A DNA stretch of 64,000 nt from Lewinellaceae bacterium. GTDB lineage: Bacteria > Bacteroidota > Bacteroidia > Chitinophagales > Saprospiraceae. The notes under the pieces were generated by a model, which was not told where the DNA came from, ran no database searches, and worked only from the letters and a program-made list of their open reading frames with translations. The stretch lies in NCBI GenBank assembly GCA_020636255.1, contig JACJYE010000001.1:673501-737500 (forward strand), in the 5' to 3' direction. Both the position numbers and the translations under genes were made by a program. This document shows positions 61,437 to 64,000 of this stretch, piece after piece. Numbering within the stretch: the first letter of the stretch is position 1; the number at the start of each line of letters is the position of its first letter.

Positions 61437-61551
61437 GTAGTGTTCAAAAAATAAGTTCTCCTTTGGAGATTTTGCGATATGGCTTGTCTTCCAGCTTTTC
61501 TAAAGCTTCCAGCCTGTGCCACATCGCAAAATCGTCGAACTTATTTTTTGA
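61437..61551. repeat. Inverted-terminal repeat element, most complete copy
   Basis: Left end GTAGTGTTCAAAAAATAAGT then TC (61437-61458), right end GAACTTATTTTTTGA (61537-61551). GATTTTGCGAT (61468-61478) pairs with 61523-61533, and GCTTTTCTAAAGCTTCCAGC-like text fills the middle. 115 bases, no gene inside. CTACGTAG at its left edge again places two family ends back to back. Confidence 0.75.
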
Positions 61552-61692
61552 GGGGCCCTTACCCCAAAAATAAGTACAAAAAACCGAACCCTGCCATCTG
61601 AAAGCTCCGGCTTGTCAAAGCTGTCCCAGACAATTAGGCTTACCTTGTATATATAGTATATTTCAACACCCAAAACAGTTCAATTGGCCTGT

Positions 61693-64000
61693 ATGAAAAG
61701 ATTGTTGACCACTTTTTATCTGCTGGCCGGGCTGATCCTCGCCCTTCCGGCACAGGAAACTTTCCCGCACAATGGGGTTTACGGCCATCGGGAGAGGTAT
61801 TACGCTTTCACCGGAGCCACGGTTTATACCACCTTCAACCAGAAAGTAGACAACGCTACCCTGCTCATCCGGGAAGGGAAAGTGCTGTCGGTAACGCCCG
61901 GCGGGCCGGTTCCTCAGGGCGCAGTGGAAGTAAAGCTTGACGGAAAAACCGTATACCCGGGTTTTATAGACCTCTATTCTTCCTATGGGCTGCCTCAGCC
62001 CAAAACGGAAAGGGAGGGGCGACAGCGGGAAGAACAGATGCTGTCCGACAAACCCGGCGCTTATGCCTGGAACGAGGCGCTGCGCCCTGAATACCACGCC
62101 CACGAGTTCTTTAATGCCGACGACAAGGCCGCCGACGGCTACCGTCAGCAGGGCTTTACCACCGTAGCTACCCACCAGATGGATGGGATCTCGCGTGGCA
62201 CCTCCGCACTGGTAGCGCTGGGAGACGAAAGCCCCCACGAGATGATCATCAGGGAGCAGGCTGCGCACCATCTATCTTTCCGAAAAGGTACTTCCTCTCA
62301 GGATTACCCCAGCTCCCTGATGGGGGCGATCGCCCTGCTCCGCCAAACCTATTACGACGGACAGTGGTACGCCGGGCAGGATAAGGAAACCAACCTGTCG
62401 CTGGAAGCCTGGAACGCCGTACAAGGCCTGCCCCAGGTATTCGAAGTAAGCGGCCGCCTCGAGGCCCTGCGGGCGGCGAAGATCGGCCGGGAGTTCGACA
62501 AACACTACATCATCAAAGGCAGCGGCGACGAATACCAGCGGCTCGATGAGCTGAAAGCGCTGGGCGCTCCTTTTATCCTCCCGCTGGATTTCCCGGACGC
62601 CTACGATGTCGAAGACCCCTATGATGCTCAGCTCGTTTCCCTGGAACAGATGAAACACTGGGAACTGGCCCCCTCCAACCCGGCCCGTGCCGCCAACGCC
62701 GGTATCGAGCTTGCCCTTACGATGGATGGGCTGGAAAAACCCCAGGAGTTCCTGTCCAATCTGCGCAAAGCGGTGCGCCAGGGCCTTTCCGAGCAGGATG
62801 CGCTCAAAGCCCTCACGTACACGCCGGCCAAGCTGGTGGGCGCCTGGAAAGAGCTGGGTAGCCTGGAACCTGGCAAGTGGGCCAACTTTTTCATCACGGA
62901 TGGCAATATTTTCGATGACGGCGCCCGCATCCTGCATACCTGGGTGAAGGGCAATGCCTACGTACATCACCGCCTCGATTCCGACGCACTGCTGGGGCAG
63001 TACCAGCTGACGGTAGGCGCGGTTGCCTATATGCTCGAAGTGAAAGGCGAAGCCGCTTCTCCTAAAATGACGGCCTACAGCGCCGACGGGCAGGATACGA
63101 TAAAGGTGAAATTTGAACAGCAGGACGCGCTCATCACGCTTTCTTTCAACCCTAAAAAAGGGCAGGGCGCCGTGCGCTTGTCGGGCACGGCCAGTGGGAA
63201 GAACTGGGCGGGCCGCGGCCAGGATGCCGATGGCAACTGGCTGGACTGGTCGGCAGCCTATACGGGCCCGGTGGAGGAGCGCAGCCGTAAAAAAGAAGAC
63301 AAACCGGAAGCGGGTGAACCCGGCCCGGTAACCTACCCCTTTACGGCCTTCGGTTGGACGGAGCGCCCCAAACCGCAAACTTACCTGATCAGGAATGCCA
63401 CCGTCTGGACCAACGAAGACGCAGGTATTTTGGAAAATACCGATGTGCTGTTGCAAAACGGCAAGATCGCCCAGGCCGGCAAGGGCCTGAAGGCCAGCGG
63501 AGCCATAGAAGTCGACGGAACCGGCAAACACCTGACGCCCGGTATTATCGACGAACATTCCCATATCGCCATCAGCCGGGGGGTCAATGAAGGCACGCAG
63601 GCCAGCTCCGCCGAGGTGCGCATCGGCGATGTCGTCAATTCCGAAGATGTCAATATCTACCGGCAGTTGTCGGGGGGCGTTACGACTTCGCAGCTGCTGC
63701 ACGGCTCTGCCAACCCCATTGGCGGGCAGTCGGCCCTTATCAAGCTGCGCTGGGGTTATACGCCGGAGGAGATGAAATTCGAAAAGGCCGACGGCTTTAT
63801 AAAATTTGCCCTGGGTGAGAACGTCAAGCAATCCAACTGGGGCGATAACCGCACCACCCGTTTCCCCCAAACCCGTATGGGCGTCGAACAGGTGTATGTC
63901 GATCATTTTACCCGGGCAAGGGAATACGGAAAGCTAAAGCGTTCCGGTAAACCATATCGCAAAGACCTGGAGATGGAAGCGCTGTTGGAAGTGCTCGAAG
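61693..64000 (+). CDS. Two-domain amidohydrolase family protein, 3' partial
   Basis: The first 769 residues; the gene runs off the window. MKRLLTTFYLLAGLILALPA is a signal peptide. First domain: FTGATVYTTFNQKVDNATLL, VYPGFIDLYSSYGL, and near residue 360 NAGIELALTMDGLEKPQEF with LTYTPAKLVGAWKELGSLEP and GKWANFFITD. Second domain from about residue 560: TYLIRNATVWTNEDAGILEN, TPGIIDEHSHIAISRGVNEG and HGSANPIGGQS. The metal-binding H-S-H appears in the second domain; the first lacks the H-x-H (it reads DLYSSY), so it may be inactive. Fused two-amidohydrolase proteins of about 1000 aa occur in Bacteroidota. The substrate is unknown. Confidence 0.85.
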   Translation, partial: MKRLLTTFYLLAGLILALPAQETFPHNGVYGHRERYYAFTGATVYTTFNQKVDNATLLIREGKVLSVTPGGPVPQGAVEVKLDGKTVYPGFIDLYSSYGLPQPKTEREGRQREEQMLSDKPGAYAWNEALRPEYHAHEFFNADDKAADGYRQQGFTTVATHQMDGISRGTSALVALGDESPHEMIIREQAAHHLSFRKGTSSQDYPSSLMGAIALLRQTYYDGQWYAGQDKETNLSLEAWNAVQGLPQVFEVSGRLEALRAAKIGREFDKHYIIKGSGDEYQRLDELKALGAPFILPLDFPDAYDVEDPYDAQLVSLEQMKHWELAPSNPARAANAGIELALTMDGLEKPQEFLSNLRKAVRQGLSEQDALKALTYTPAKLVGAWKELGSLEPGKWANFFITDGNIFDDGARILHTWVKGNAYVHHRLDSDALLGQYQLTVGAVAYMLEVKGEAASPKMTAYSADGQDTIKVKFEQQDALITLSFNPKKGQGAVRLSGTASGKNWAGRGQDADGNWLDWSAAYTGPVEERSRKKEDKPEAGEPGPVTYPFTAFGWTERPKPQTYLIRNATVWTNEDAGILENTDVLLQNGKIAQAGKGLKASGAIEVDGTGKHLTPGIIDEHSHIAISRGVNEGTQASSAEVRIGDVVNSEDVNIYRQLSGGVTTSQLLHGSANPIGGQSALIKLRWGYTPEEMKFEKADGFIKFALGENVKQSNWGDNRTTRFPQTRMGVEQVYVDHFTRAREYGKLKRSGKPYRKDLEMEALLEVLE

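Noticed and set aside
62272..63906. 544-codon open frame on the minus strand at the right edge, with another at 61663-62271
   Set aside because: The plus strand in the same region reads as a continuous amidohydrolase with signal peptide and metal-binding motifs that runs off the window. The minus frames have no recognisable motif.

Overview
The window looks like a piece of a Bacteroidota chromosome, probably from a Saprospiraceae-like relative. Four things point that way: a type IX secretion (Por) sorting domain at the C-terminus of one secreted protein, many short N-terminal lipoprotein signals, TAnnTTTG-type promoter boxes upstream of several genes, and ECF sigma factors paired with outer-membrane-barrel proteins. 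Most coding DNA is moderately GC-rich. No tRNA, rRNA, CRISPR array, integrase or transposase gene was seen. The lineage call is inference.

Region by region: 1-3382 holds the end of a NuoF-like subunit and a complete formate dehydrogenase alpha subunit, translationally coupled. 3420-11694 is housekeeping and metabolism: a membrane-anchored hydrolase, a PiT phosphate transporter with a PhoU-like tail, asparagine synthetase A, a class III cyclase with TolB-like and TPR domains, and tryptophanase. 11691-29156 is the most unusual part: five large co-directional genes on the minus strand, about 17.5 kb, all without signal peptides. They encode a 1528-aa coiled-coil-containing protein, a 706-aa protein ending in a phage tail-collar domain, a 697-aa protein with a His-rich HNH-like nuclease motif in an AT-richer gene, a 1505-aa beta-rich protein with a DUF6603-like signature, and a 1336-aa protein carrying about 14 WD40 repeats between two conserved halves. 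I know of no characterised system with this composition, and it is the main candidate for an undescribed system.

29390-46222 is a mosaic of single genes: NdpA-like nucleoid protein, DUF1080 lipoprotein, OmpA family protein, thioredoxin-like lipoprotein, acyl-CoA synthetase, a first ECF sigma/barrel pair, a cytochrome-like lipoprotein with a T9SS-exported partner, an esterase-like lipoprotein, a sugar transporter, AlkD-like protein, DapD and dihydrolipoyl dehydrogenase. 46272-54702 carries ricT-holB, a 6-carboxytetrahydropterin synthase-type gene, topoisomerase IV subunit A, and a second ECF sigma/barrel pair. 54725-64000 has a lipoprotein, a von Willebrand-like protein, an SLC12-type transporter, a methyltransferase and an amidohydrolase that runs off the end.

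Between the genes are dispersed short inverted repeats. One family has termini reading GTAGTGTTCAAAAAATAAGT and its complement (six copies or fragments). A second is a hairpin built on GGTGGCCTCCAAACAAGC (four copies or fragments). A third element, 269 bp long, has 17-bp imperfect inverted ends. Several copies supply or touch stop codons, and one copy is a chimera of the first two families.
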